A DNA stretch of 57,458 nucleotides from Planctomycetota bacterium. Lineage in GTDB: Bacteria > Planctomycetota > UBA1135 > GCA-002686595. Where the stretch lies: the NCBI GenBank assembly GCA_014238415.1, contig JABABA010000015.1, forward strand, positions 1-57,458, read 5' to 3'. Positions within the stretch are counted from its first letter, which is position 1. Each line of letters begins with the position of its first letter. Below, one piece after another: positions 7,469 through 15,706 of the stretch. The notes beneath the pieces were generated by a model. It had not been told where the DNA came from. It searched no databases and worked only from the letters and a program-made list of their open reading frames with translations. The position numbers and the translations under genes are program-made.

Positions 7469-9046
7469 TCAGAAAGTCACAGAGATCCCGTCAGAGAAAT
7501 TCGAACTCAGGCCATCGCGATACCAGAGTTGAAAGTGCCACGTGTCTCCAGGAGCGATCACGCCGCCGGGTGGATTGGGCAGGTTGCTGGGCAGGTCGTA
7601 TCCACTCAGAACGCTCGAATTGCCCGCTAGATTGATCAGCACGCCATTCAAGTTGAAGCGTCCCAGTGAGTGCAAGTTCGTCCCGGGCCCGGAGTAGCGA
7701 CCAAGGGGTGGACCCAGACAAAGGTGCCCATCCGCCACGATAGTGCCCGGCGCAATGGGTGTAGCCGACACAAGAAAGTAGGCAAACTCGTGCGCAGGAC
7801 CGCCACTTGCTTCCAGATGAAACACGCCTGGTCCTGTGGAAGAAGAACCACCCAGGGTAACCGAGGTGCCAGCAGAATTCAGATCCCCAGGTGAACAGTA
7901 AAGGGTCGCCGTACTTCCAATGTTCTCGTACCAGGCAATCAGATCCCCAACCGCTGAAGCAGAACAAAGATCCAGATCCTGGTCCCCATCGAAATCCGCA
8001 GCCCAGACCGAGTGGGCTCCCTCTGCATTGGTGGTCACAACCTGCTGGGGACCAAAGTTCCCACCGCCCAGGTTCTCATGCCAGGCGATTTTCCCATCGA
8101 TCCAGGAAGCAGAGAGGATTTCCGCATCCCCGTCACCATCGAGGTCCGCGGCATGTACGCCTCGCGCGTGGATTGCCGAAGTGCTGACCACCTTCTGTGG
8201 CCCAAATGTGCCGCCCCCCAGGTTCTCGTACCAGGTCACATAAGGTTGTCCGTTGCCCCCAGCGATCACATCCGGGTCGCCGTCTCCATCCAGGTCGGAT
8301 GCGTAGACCGAGATCACCGTGTTGGCGTTGGTGGTAATCGTCTGCGCAGGACCAAAAGATCCTGAACCCAAGTTCTCATACCAGGCAACGCGGCTGTCCC
8401 CGGCCGAAGCCACAAAGATGTCGGGATCCCCGTCCCCATCCGCATCAGCGGTCACGACGCAGCGAGCACTGAGAGCCGTGTTGGATATAAGCAGTTCGTC
8501 ACTGAATGCACCGTTGCCTTCGTTCTTGTACCAGGCAACTTTGTCATCCCCAAAGGAGGCTGAAAGCACATCCAAGAGGCCATCGCCATCCAGGTCATCG
8601 ATCCAAACATAGCGTGCCTGATCGGCCTCGTCGCTGATCACGCGCTCGCCGCCAAAGCTGCCCGTCCCGTCATTTCGGAACCAGGAGACCTCGTCATCTG
8701 CGGCTCCCGTCGCAACTATGTCGATGTCCCCATCGCCGTCCATGTCGAAAGCCATGGCCGCCGTGGCATAGACCACCTCCAAAGAGACGATGATCTCCGG
8801 GCCAAAAACCCCATTGCCGTCATTTGGAAACCAGGCCACCTTGTCGTCAAAAGAAGAAGAGGTGACAATATCCATGTCCCCGTCCTGATCGATGTCTACT
8901 GGAAATGCTGTATAAGCGAAATCCGCGTTGGTCGAGATCACCTGCTGGGGACCGAACTGTGCTGTGGCATCGCTACACAGCAACAGGGTCAGCATGGGCG
9001 CAACCCAACGAAGCAAGGGAGGAGCGATAAAAGAGGATTGGATCAT
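7469..9046 (-). CDS. Secreted VCBS-repeat beta-propeller protein with planctomycete-type C-terminal domain
   Basis: A 525-residue exported protein: signal peptide at residues 1-29 (RWVAPMLTLLLCSDATA), then seven VCBS/FG-GAP repeats of about 50 residues. Each repeat has a D-x-DGDGD-x-D calcium-binding loop followed by VAWYEN and FGPQ. This predicts one seven-bladed propeller. The C-terminal 130 residues begin near LYCSPGDLNSAG and include AYFLVS, LCLGPPLGRY and a PGDTWHFQLWYRDG / SNFSDGISVTF ending, matching the tails at 2910-4613 and 14018-15682. No catalytic residues are recognisable. The protein probably sits at the cell surface or is released; its function is unknown. Confidence 0.88.
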   Translation of the reverse strand: MIQSSFIAPPLLRWVAPMLTLLLCSDATAQFGPQQVISTNADFAYTAFPVDIDQDGDMDIVTSSSFDDKVAWFPNDGNGVFGPEIIVSLEVVYATAAMAFDMDGDGDIDIVATGAADDEVSWFRNDGTGSFGGERVISDEADQARYVWIDDLDGDGLLDVLSASFGDDKVAWYKNEGNGAFSDELLISNTALSARCVVTADADGDGDPDIFVASAGDSRVAWYENLGSGSFGPAQTITTNANTVISVYASDLDGDGDPDVIAGGNGQPYVTWYENLGGGTFGPQKVVSTSAIHARGVHAADLDGDGDAEILSASWIDGKIAWHENLGGGNFGPQQVVTTNAEGAHSVWAADFDGDQDLDLCSASAVGDLIAWYENIGSTATLYCSPGDLNSAGTSVTLGGSSSTGPGVFHLEASGGPAHEFAYFLVSATPIAPGTIVADGHLCLGPPLGRYSGPGTNLHSLGRFNLNGVLINLAGNSSVLSGYDLPSNLPNPPGGVIAPGDTWHFQLWYRDGLSSNFSDGISVTF

Positions 9047-9322
9047 GCCGAATAATTACTCAGGAAAAGGACACGCATGAGCCTGGCGCCGACTTCTGCG
9101 TCGCCGCGCCGTACTCACCACGCACTGATTGTTCTAGACCCTGTGAAGGGGCGCAAGCAACCGCACCCCCTGGGAACCGGGATGCAGGGCCACGCAAGGA
9201 TAATTCAACCACAGGTACCCAAGACCCACAAGACCGCCTCTCATGCGGTGCCCCTTGGGCCCCCCAAGAGCCCATCCCTGCCCCGAAGAAGAACACGCTA
9301 ATGGACCCCCCAAGGCACCAGA

Positions 9323-10657
9323 ATGACTAGTTCTGAGACTCTCCCGCGCGCCATGTTTTTCCTTAGGCTAGGCCCCATGAGCATCGGATCCGTCCTCTTC
9401 ACCGCCTTTCTGATCGCCCCCAACGTGCAGGAACCCGCCCTGCCCCAGGCCCTGATCGCAGGACCGCTGGTCGGGCACGTCACACCTACCAGCATGTCCG
9501 TCTGGCTCAAGACCGACCCCGGAGAGGTCACCCTCACCGCCTGGCCCAAGAAAAACCCCAGCGCCCGCATCAGCACCAAGGCCACTGCTCTCTCCGAACA
9601 CCTGGGATGCATCACCATCACCCTTGAAGGTCTGCAGCCCGACACCACCTATCTTTATGCCTTCGACTTTCAGGAGTCGTCCGAGGGCCAACTCGCCCGC
9701 ACGGCGCCCCTGCCCACGAGCACCCAGCCCGTACGCCTTGCTTTCGTCTCCTGCGCGCGCCAGGACAAGGTGACCGCCGAAAGCTTCGATGCCATCGCCG
9801 CCCGCCACATCGATGTACTGCTCTGCATTGGTGACACCCCCTACATCGACACCACCAAGCTGGAAGTCCAGCGCCAACGCTACATCGACTTCAACAGCTT
9901 TCCCTCTTTTGCCGCCATCGCCCGTCGCACCCCCATCATCAGCACCTGGGACGACCACGATTTTGGCGCCAACGACACCAACGGCCAGCTCAAGGGCAAG
10001 GAAAACTCCCGGCAGGCATTTATCGAGCACCGTCCCAATCCTTCCTTCGGCGACAACAAGACCAAAGGCATCTACACGAGCTTCCGCCGCGGGCCCGCTG
10101 AGGTCTTTGTCCTCGATGCCCGCTGGTACGCCGCCTGCGAACCAAGCCCTGCCGATCCCTCAAAGCCCACCCTGCTGGGGGCCGACCAATACTCCTGGCT
10201 GTGCAAGTCTCTCAAAGCTTCCAGCGCCCCGGTCAAAATCCTTGTCACCGGCATGGTCTGGAATGGCTCCGTACGCCCAAACAAGTCGGACCATTGGGGA
10301 AACTACAGACACGAAAGGGACGCTCTCTTCCGCTTCATTGGCGACAACAAGATCTCCGGCGTGGTTCTCGTGGCTGGCGACATCCACCGCTCAAGGGTCA
10401 TTCGCCACCAAACCACCCCTCTCGCTGGCTACCCGCTGGTGGAGTTCATCTCATCCCCGATTCATGACCACATCATTGCCACAGCAAATCAGCCACACCC
10501 TGGGCTGTTGAAGGATCTGGGAACGCCCCAGACCTGGCTGGAATTGGTGGTGACACCCGGAGAACAGGACCTGGTGACAGGAACCCTGCGGAGTGCGACT
10601 GGCGGCGAGTTGTTCCAGTTGGGATTGAGTGCAAAGGAATTGATGCAAGGAAAGTAG
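9323..10657 (+). CDS. PhoD-like metallophosphoesterase, exported
   Basis: A 444-residue protein of the alkaline phosphatase D family. A short fibronectin-like N-terminal domain (residues about 45-130) precedes the metallophosphatase fold. Visible motifs are LAFVSCAR (139-146), CIGDTPY with the GD metal ligands near 170, STWDDHDFG (207-215), VFVLDARW and LVAGDIHRSR near the C-terminus. A hydrophobic segment (SVLFTAFLIAP) suggests a signal peptide; translation may really start at ATG 9353 or 9377, since the residues before it look unlike an export signal. The likely role is phosphate-ester or phosphodiester hydrolysis outside the cytoplasm. The exact substrate is unknown. Confidence 0.85.
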   Translation: MTSSETLPRAMFFLRLGPMSIGSVLFTAFLIAPNVQEPALPQALIAGPLVGHVTPTSMSVWLKTDPGEVTLTAWPKKNPSARISTKATALSEHLGCITITLEGLQPDTTYLYAFDFQESSEGQLARTAPLPTSTQPVRLAFVSCARQDKVTAESFDAIAARHIDVLLCIGDTPYIDTTKLEVQRQRYIDFNSFPSFAAIARRTPIISTWDDHDFGANDTNGQLKGKENSRQAFIEHRPNPSFGDNKTKGIYTSFRRGPAEVFVLDARWYAACEPSPADPSKPTLLGADQYSWLCKSLKASSAPVKILVTGMVWNGSVRPNKSDHWGNYRHERDALFRFIGDNKISGVVLVAGDIHRSRVIRHQTTPLAGYPLVEFISSPIHDHIIATANQPHPGLLKDLGTPQTWLELVVTPGEQDLVTGTLRSATGGELFQLGLSAKELMQGK

Positions 10658-10751
10658 GAATTCAGCCATAAGACCAACTGTGTCTGGGGAAGAACAGACT
10701 TGACCTGCCCGCCGCCTGACAGCCTGATGTCACTCTGACGAGAATCCAAAA

Positions 10752-11219
10752 ATGACAAGCAAGTTCACAGCTGACATCGCAGAGATTGTGGTACGCGACC
10801 TGGGCGCCCTGGCCCAGGAGGTGGAAGACACTCCGCTAAAAGATCTCTGGGAGGTGCCTGAGGGAGTCAAGAACTCTGTCGGAACCCTGGCCTTGCACCT
10901 GTGCGGCAACCTCCGCCATTTCATAGGGCATGGACTGGGAGAGGACGATTACAAGCGTGACCGCCAGGCCGAATTCGGACGTCACGATGCAAGCAAGGAA
11001 GAGATCCTCCAGGAGATTGAACGAACCCAGGCCACGACACTCGCTGCACTTGCCGACCTCAGCGAAGAGGACGTGCAGAAGGACATGCCGATCACGCCCC
11101 CCCAACACGAGGGACGCAGCGTTGGCTTTTTCCTGGTCCAACTATGCTGCCACCTCTCCTGGCATCGAGGACAACTGAACTACCTGCGCCGCATGCTGAA
11201 TGAAGGTGCCCGGGGTTGA
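10752..11219 (+). CDS. DinB-superfamily four-helix protein
   Basis: A 155-residue soluble protein with the DinB/YfiT arrangement: one histidine in the second helix (LALHLCGNLRHF, H49) and a distal pair in HLSWHRGQLNYLRR (H134 and H138). These three form the metal site in the family. Members are putative metal-dependent thiol transferases (the bacillithiol/mycothiol S-transferase group) or proteins of unknown activity; it most resembles DUF1572/DUF664-type members. There is no signal peptide. It starts 95 bases after the PhoD-like gene and is followed by a sulfatase on the same strand. Family assignment is good; function is open. Confidence 0.8.
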   Translation: MTSKFTADIAEIVVRDLGALAQEVEDTPLKDLWEVPEGVKNSVGTLALHLCGNLRHFIGHGLGEDDYKRDRQAEFGRHDASKEEILQEIERTQATTLAALADLSEEDVQKDMPITPPQHEGRSVGFFLVQLCCHLSWHRGQLNYLRRMLNEGARG

Positions 11220-11311
11220 GCCTGGCCAGACAGTAACCGCTGACGATTGCCAGACAGACGCACAGTTTGCTTCGCAAACTACTCAATGGCCTGGCGCAGG
11301 ACTTAGGATGG

Positions 11312-12937
11312 ATGGCCATGATCCCCATTCGGATGCCCGCCATGATTCTCGCCCCCGCGCTCGTTTGCTGTGGGTTGCTGACTGACTGCGCCTCCAGCCA
11401 AGAGCAATCCCCACGCCCAAACATCCTGTTCATCTTCAGCGATGATCACGCGCCCCATGCGATTGGGGCTTATGGGTCGGCCTTTGCAGAGCTGGATCCC
11501 ACGCCGCGTATCGATGCGTTGGCGGCGGAGGGCATGTTGTTTCGGAACTCGTTCTGCACCAACAGTATTTGCGGGCCCAGTCGCGCTGTGATCCTGACCG
11601 GGTTGCACAGTCATCACAATGGGTTCCGGGACAACGGCGACCGGTTTGATGGGGATCAGGTCACCTTTCCCAAGTTGCTGCAAGGGGCAGGGTATGAAAC
11701 GGCCCTGCTTGGGAAATGGCACCTGGGATCTTCGCCTCAGGGATTTGATTACTGGGAGGTCCTGCCGGGGCAGGGGGACTACTACAACCCGAAACTGATC
11801 TCGGCGGACGGAAAGCGTGTGGTGGAAGGCTATTGCACGGACATCGTGACGGACCTGGCGCTTGAGTGGCTTGAAGGGCGCGAGGATTCGGAACAACCAT
11901 TCCTGTTGATGTGCCAGCACAAGGCGCCCCACCGCAATTGGATGCCGCCCCTGCGGCACCTGGACTTGTGGGAAGACAAGCATGTGACCGAGCCTGCGAC
12001 GCTCTTTGATGCGCACCTGGATGACGCCGTCGTGGCACGGCTGCAGGAAATGGAAGTGGACCGGGACATGAACCTGGTCTATGACCTCTTTGTAGGCGAG
12101 CATGAGGGATGGGATCAGGCTTCGGGTTTTGCCAATGATTCCAGTGGCTTCAGAAATCTGGCGCGCATGAATGAACTCCAGCGGGCAACCTGGGATGCGG
12201 CCTATGAACCACGAAATGCGGCCTTCCTGGAAGCCAAACTGACAGGCAAGGAACTGGTGCAATGGAAGTATCAGCGCTACATCAAGAACTATCTGCGCAC
12301 GGTGCGCGGTGTGGATGACAGTGTCGGGCGGCTGCTTGACTATCTACGGACCAGCGGGCTGGCGGACAACACAATCGTTGTGTACTCATCGGATCAGGGC
12401 TTCTTCCTGGGAGACCACGGCTGGTTCGACAAGCGCTGGATGTATGAAGAGTCCCTGCGAATGCCTTTGATCGTGCGTTGGCCAGGGGTTACGGCGGCGG
12501 GATCGGTGGACGAGCACCTGGTACAGAACCTCGACTACGCTCAGACCTTTTTGGCAGCAGCTGGAGTGACCGCTCCTAAGAGAATGCAGGGGGAATCTCT
12601 GGTGCCTCTGCTACGGGGAGAAGATCCCAAGAACTGGCGCTCGTCGATCTACTATCACTACTACGCCTTTCCAAGCATTCACCGGGTGGCACGCCACTAC
12701 GGCATCCGTACACAGCGCCACAAGTTGATCCACTACTATCAGTTCGGAACCTGGGAGCTCTTTGATCTCGAAACAGATCCGGATGAACGGATGAACCTCT
12801 TCGGCCAGGAAGACTGCGAGGAATTGACGCGCGGATTGATGCAGGGCCTGCGGGGACTGCGACTTCAATACGGCGATCTTGCAGAGACCAAATTGGAGTC
12901 GAAGGAGTGGCAGGATCAGTTCCGGGTGCGCCGCTGA
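11312..12937 (+). CDS. Exported sulfatase (formylglycine type)
   Basis: A sulfatase of about 541 residues. The nucleophile motif C-G-P-S-R-A (C87 from this start) would be converted to formylglycine by a maturase. The N-terminal metal motif is NILFIFSDDHAPHAIGAYG. Later come GKWHLG, KAPHRNWMPP, and the C-terminal metal segment YSSDQGFFLGDHGWFDKRWMYEESLRMPLIVRWPG. ATG 11312 is preferred over the upstream TTG 11267 because it starts just before the signal peptide (MPAMILAPALVCCGLL) and has AGGA upstream. The likely job is desulfation of polysaccharides in the periplasm or outside. The architecture is S1-family; the subfamily cannot be assigned by eye. It is not clustered with the other sulfatase genes. 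Confidence 0.9.
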   Translation: MAMIPIRMPAMILAPALVCCGLLTDCASSQEQSPRPNILFIFSDDHAPHAIGAYGSAFAELDPTPRIDALAAEGMLFRNSFCTNSICGPSRAVILTGLHSHHNGFRDNGDRFDGDQVTFPKLLQGAGYETALLGKWHLGSSPQGFDYWEVLPGQGDYYNPKLISADGKRVVEGYCTDIVTDLALEWLEGREDSEQPFLLMCQHKAPHRNWMPPLRHLDLWEDKHVTEPATLFDAHLDDAVVARLQEMEVDRDMNLVYDLFVGEHEGWDQASGFANDSSGFRNLARMNELQRATWDAAYEPRNAAFLEAKLTGKELVQWKYQRYIKNYLRTVRGVDDSVGRLLDYLRTSGLADNTIVVYSSDQGFFLGDHGWFDKRWMYEESLRMPLIVRWPGVTAAGSVDEHLVQNLDYAQTFLAAAGVTAPKRMQGESLVPLLRGEDPKNWRSSIYYHYYAFPSIHRVARHYGIRTQRHKLIHYYQFGTWELFDLETDPDERMNLFGQEDCEELTRGLMQGLRGLRLQYGDLAETKLESKEWQDQFRVRR

Positions 12938-13033
12938 CCCCCCAATTGTGAATACATGCTGCGTTGAACAGCATGAAACGGCTCCCCTGGCTCTTTCAAG
13001 CAAGATGGGGCATTCGTCGGATCAGGCGCGGGT

Positions 13034-13717
13034 ATGCTGGAGGCCATGAATGACCTACGCCCCATGCCCCTTTTGTTGGTGGTTCTACTGGGTGGAGCCA
13101 GCGCAGCGCTGACCAGTTACCTGCTCAGCCCGGGCCCGCCAGCCCAGCCAGCTCCCGTCCAGACCGCGCTGCCCCTGGACAGCCAGATTCTCGAAGAGGT
13201 CCTGACCCTGCGTCAGGAACTGGGCAAGCTGAGTTCTCGAATCGATGTGCTTGAAGTCGCTCCTGTGGAACGCGTTGTGGTCAAGGCTCAGCCAGAAGAG
13301 GATTTCGAGAATGAGGTCCGCGCCTTTATGGCCCAGCAGGAGGCCAACACAAACCCCGGTCTCCCCGTTGTGAAGGAGGCCCTCGCCACGATCCGCGAAC
13401 AAGAGCAAACCGAAAAGGAAACTCTAGCCCTGCAACGACGCGACGAGTGGCTGGCTGGTGCGGTGGAGGACATCACACCCAAACTCAACCTGAGTACGAA
13501 CCAGGCGGATGAGATGTACGATCTGCTGACTGCCAAGGCGGACCAGGATGCTGAACTGGGGCGGCGCTGGCAATCAGGCGAGGATCGGGAAGCGATTGGC
13601 GAGACCAAGCGCCTCAACGAGGAGCAGCACCAAACTGAACTGCAGGGGGTGCTCTCACCCTCCCAGTACGAAGACTACAGGGAACTGGTACGACAGTTCC
13701 GAAGGGGCGGAAAGTGA
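13034..13717 (+). CDS. Membrane-anchored protein with predicted coiled coil, unknown function
   Basis: A 227-residue protein (an in-frame ATG at 13046 is an alternative start). An N-terminal helix (PLLLVVLLGGASAALTSYLL) anchors or exports it, then comes a Pro/Ala linker and a leucine-heptad segment (ILEEVLTLRQELGKLSSRIDVL). The charged helical C-terminal part, with LNLSTNQADEMYDLL and LSPSQYEDYRELVRQF, recalls periplasmic Spy/CpxP-like helical proteins ('L(T/S)x.Q...') without a firm match. I do not recognise a family. It stands alone between a sulfatase gene and a beta-helix protein gene. Confidence 0.65.
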   Translation: MLEAMNDLRPMPLLLVVLLGGASAALTSYLLSPGPPAQPAPVQTALPLDSQILEEVLTLRQELGKLSSRIDVLEVAPVERVVVKAQPEEDFENEVRAFMAQQEANTNPGLPVVKEALATIREQEQTEKETLALQRRDEWLAGAVEDITPKLNLSTNQADEMYDLLTAKADQDAELGRRWQSGEDREAIGETKRLNEEQHQTELQGVLSPSQYEDYRELVRQFRRGGK

Positions 13718-14017
13718 CCGACTGAGCACAGGAGGCAGGCTTCGATCTGAGCCTTGCCAGCCCAATCAAAGCAACGATTTCAAAGGGGCGGGAGATGTGC
13801 AGCGGGCAGATCGACCTCTGCTCTCCGAACCCGCAGCCCCCCAAGGCAGGCGCCCAGGGAATATCCTGATCCCAGGATCTCACTTGGAAACAAGCGCACA
13901 CCAGTGAGCCACGATTTGCCCCCCATTCTCGGCGGGACGCGCTACGCTGATCGGGATTGATTTCCAATAGACAGGTCTCTTCAGGACCTGACTCCGGCCC
14001 CTTCCCCCAACTCAGAA
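13718..14017. other. Intergenic region, 300 bases
   Basis: No credible gene is seen on either strand: frames here are short or are antisense to neighbours. The only structure noticed is the inverted repeat at 13972-13990 close to the next start. Confidence 0.5.
13972..13990 (+). promoter_or_regulatory. Inverted repeat upstream of the beta-helix gene
   Basis: CAGGTC (13972-13977) and GACCTG (13985-13990) are perfect complements separated by seven bases, ending 27 bases before ATG 14018. It could be an operator or a leader hairpin. A six-base stem is weak evidence. Confidence 0.2.
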
Positions 14018-15682
14018 ATGCTTCTTTCCCTGACGCGCCTGCTTCCCGCCTTGCTTCTAGCCCCCGCCGGCCTGGCCGGGACCATCTATGTGGACGCCAA
14101 TCTGTCCACCGGTCTGAACGACGGCAGCAGTTGGGCCAACGCCCTGCAAGGGTCGCTCGGTCTGCAAGACGCAATGCTGTTGGCTGTCGCTGGAGATGAG
14201 ATATTCGCCGCCGAAGGCACCTATGTCCCCACCACCGGCACCTCACGAATCACCTCCTTCCGCATGATCAACAACGTGGGCATTTACGGAGGTTTCCTGG
14301 GCACCGAGACCAGCCCCGACCAGCGGCCCGCCTTCGGCACAGCGCCCAGCGTCATGACCGCCGATACCAACGGCAACGGGTCGATCAGCGACAACAGCTA
14401 CCACGTGATCCGCGGCTTCAACACCAACTCCACCGCGATCTTGGACGGCTTCGTTGTTCGCGACGGTTTTGCCAATTCCGGCAGCAGCAACAATGACCGG
14501 GGAGGCGGAATCCTGCTCACCAATTCAAGCCCTACTATCCGCAACTGTCACTTCATCGACAACCGCTGTACCTTTGGCGGCGGAGCGGGCTATATCAACA
14601 GCGCAAGCCCCAATTTCACCGACTGCATTTTCGAGAACAACATCGGCGGCTCCTTCGGAGGAGCCTTTGACATCGCCACCGCAGGCAATGTGCGCTTTGA
14701 TCGCTGCCAGTTCCTTGGCAACAGCGCCTCACGGGCCGGCGGACTTGAGATCTTTTCCACCAGCGGCGTGGTGGTCAGCAACTCCCTGTTCCAGGGCAAC
14801 ACATCCACCGGCAGCGGCGGAGGCGGTGGCCTCTGGATCGGGTCCGGCGGCAGCACCCAGGTGATCAACTGCACAATCGTGGCCAACAACGCTACCGCCA
14901 ACACGGTGGGTGGCCTCCTGCGTTCCGGCTCCAGCGTACTGGTTCGCAACACGATCCTTTGGGACAACGCGGGACCAGGTGGAGCGCAGAACTCTGCCAA
15001 CCAGATCAGCAGCGGCACCAGTGCGACCTACTGCATTGTGGAAGGCGGATTCACCGGCACAGGCAACCTGGGCTCCGATCCGACCTTCAACAACAGCGTG
15101 GGCGGCGACTTCACCCTGGGCACTGGCTCGCCAGCAATCGATGCGGGCAACAACGCGTCGGTACCTGGATCGATCAGCTTGGATCTGGCGGGCAACAACC
15201 GCTTCGACGATGTGGCTTCTGTCCCGGACACGGGAGCAGGGTCCTCACCCATCGTCGACATCGGCGCCTTCGAGGTCCAGGGCTCCATCGGCGTGGTGGA
15301 CACATCCTGCCCGCCTCTGGCCAATTCCACTGGTTTCCCAGCTTCCCTTGCTGCCAATGGCAGCCTGGTGATCAGCAACAACCAACTGCAGCTGAACGCA
15401 GTGCAACTGCCCACCAGCCAGTTCGGATATTTCGTCATGTCCCGCACCACAGCCAATGTTCCGGTGGGCAGCGGCAGATTGTGCTTGGGAGCGCCTCTTT
15501 ATCGCTTCAACACCCATGTGCTGAACTCGGGCACCGGCGGAACGATGGGCTTCGCTCCCGACCTGACCCAACTCCCCCAGGGACAAGTCTTCCTGCCCGG
15601 AGAGAGTTGGTCCTTCCAGCTTTGGTTCCGGGACGGGACGACCTCGAACTTCACCAACGGAATCGGCTTCACCTGGCAGTGA
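14018..15682 (+). CDS. Secreted right-handed parallel beta-helix protein with planctomycete-type C-terminal domain
   Basis: A 554-residue exported protein: signal peptide (LLPALLLAPAGLAG), then TIYVDANLSTGLNDGSSWANAL, the typical opening of pectate-lyase-like parallel beta-helix proteins (choice-of-anchor/right-handed helix family). Residues about 60-400 are short repeating strands with N-C-x-F/I turns such as NCHFIDNRC, DCIFENNIGG and RCQFLGNSAS, then a FTLGTGSPAIDAGN closing rung. The final 125 residues hold FGYFVMSRT, RLCLGAPLYRF and PGESWSFQLWFRDG / SNFTNGIGFTW, the tail shared with the two propeller proteins. No lyase catalytic residues are obvious. A role as a surface or glycan-binding protein is inference. 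Confidence 0.87.
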   Translation: MLLSLTRLLPALLLAPAGLAGTIYVDANLSTGLNDGSSWANALQGSLGLQDAMLLAVAGDEIFAAEGTYVPTTGTSRITSFRMINNVGIYGGFLGTETSPDQRPAFGTAPSVMTADTNGNGSISDNSYHVIRGFNTNSTAILDGFVVRDGFANSGSSNNDRGGGILLTNSSPTIRNCHFIDNRCTFGGGAGYINSASPNFTDCIFENNIGGSFGGAFDIATAGNVRFDRCQFLGNSASRAGGLEIFSTSGVVVSNSLFQGNTSTGSGGGGGLWIGSGGSTQVINCTIVANNATANTVGGLLRSGSSVLVRNTILWDNAGPGGAQNSANQISSGTSATYCIVEGGFTGTGNLGSDPTFNNSVGGDFTLGTGSPAIDAGNNASVPGSISLDLAGNNRFDDVASVPDTGAGSSPIVDIGAFEVQGSIGVVDTSCPPLANSTGFPASLAANGSLVISNNQLQLNAVQLPTSQFGYFVMSRTTANVPVGSGRLCLGAPLYRFNTHVLNSGTGGTMGFAPDLTQLPQGQVFLPGESWSFQLWFRDGTTSNFTNGIGFTWQ

Positions 15683-15706
15683 AACCTCTGCCGCCAGGAC
15701 GCGACC

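Noticed and set aside
11303..12262. 319-codon frame on the minus strand
   Set aside because: It is antisense to the sulfatase with its C-G-P-S-R motif, a usual shadow in GC-rich DNA.
13614..14246. 210-codon minus-strand frame spanning an intergenic region
   Set aside because: It overlaps two real genes on the other strand, is Arg/Trp-rich and has no domain or signal; nothing supports it in the gap itself.
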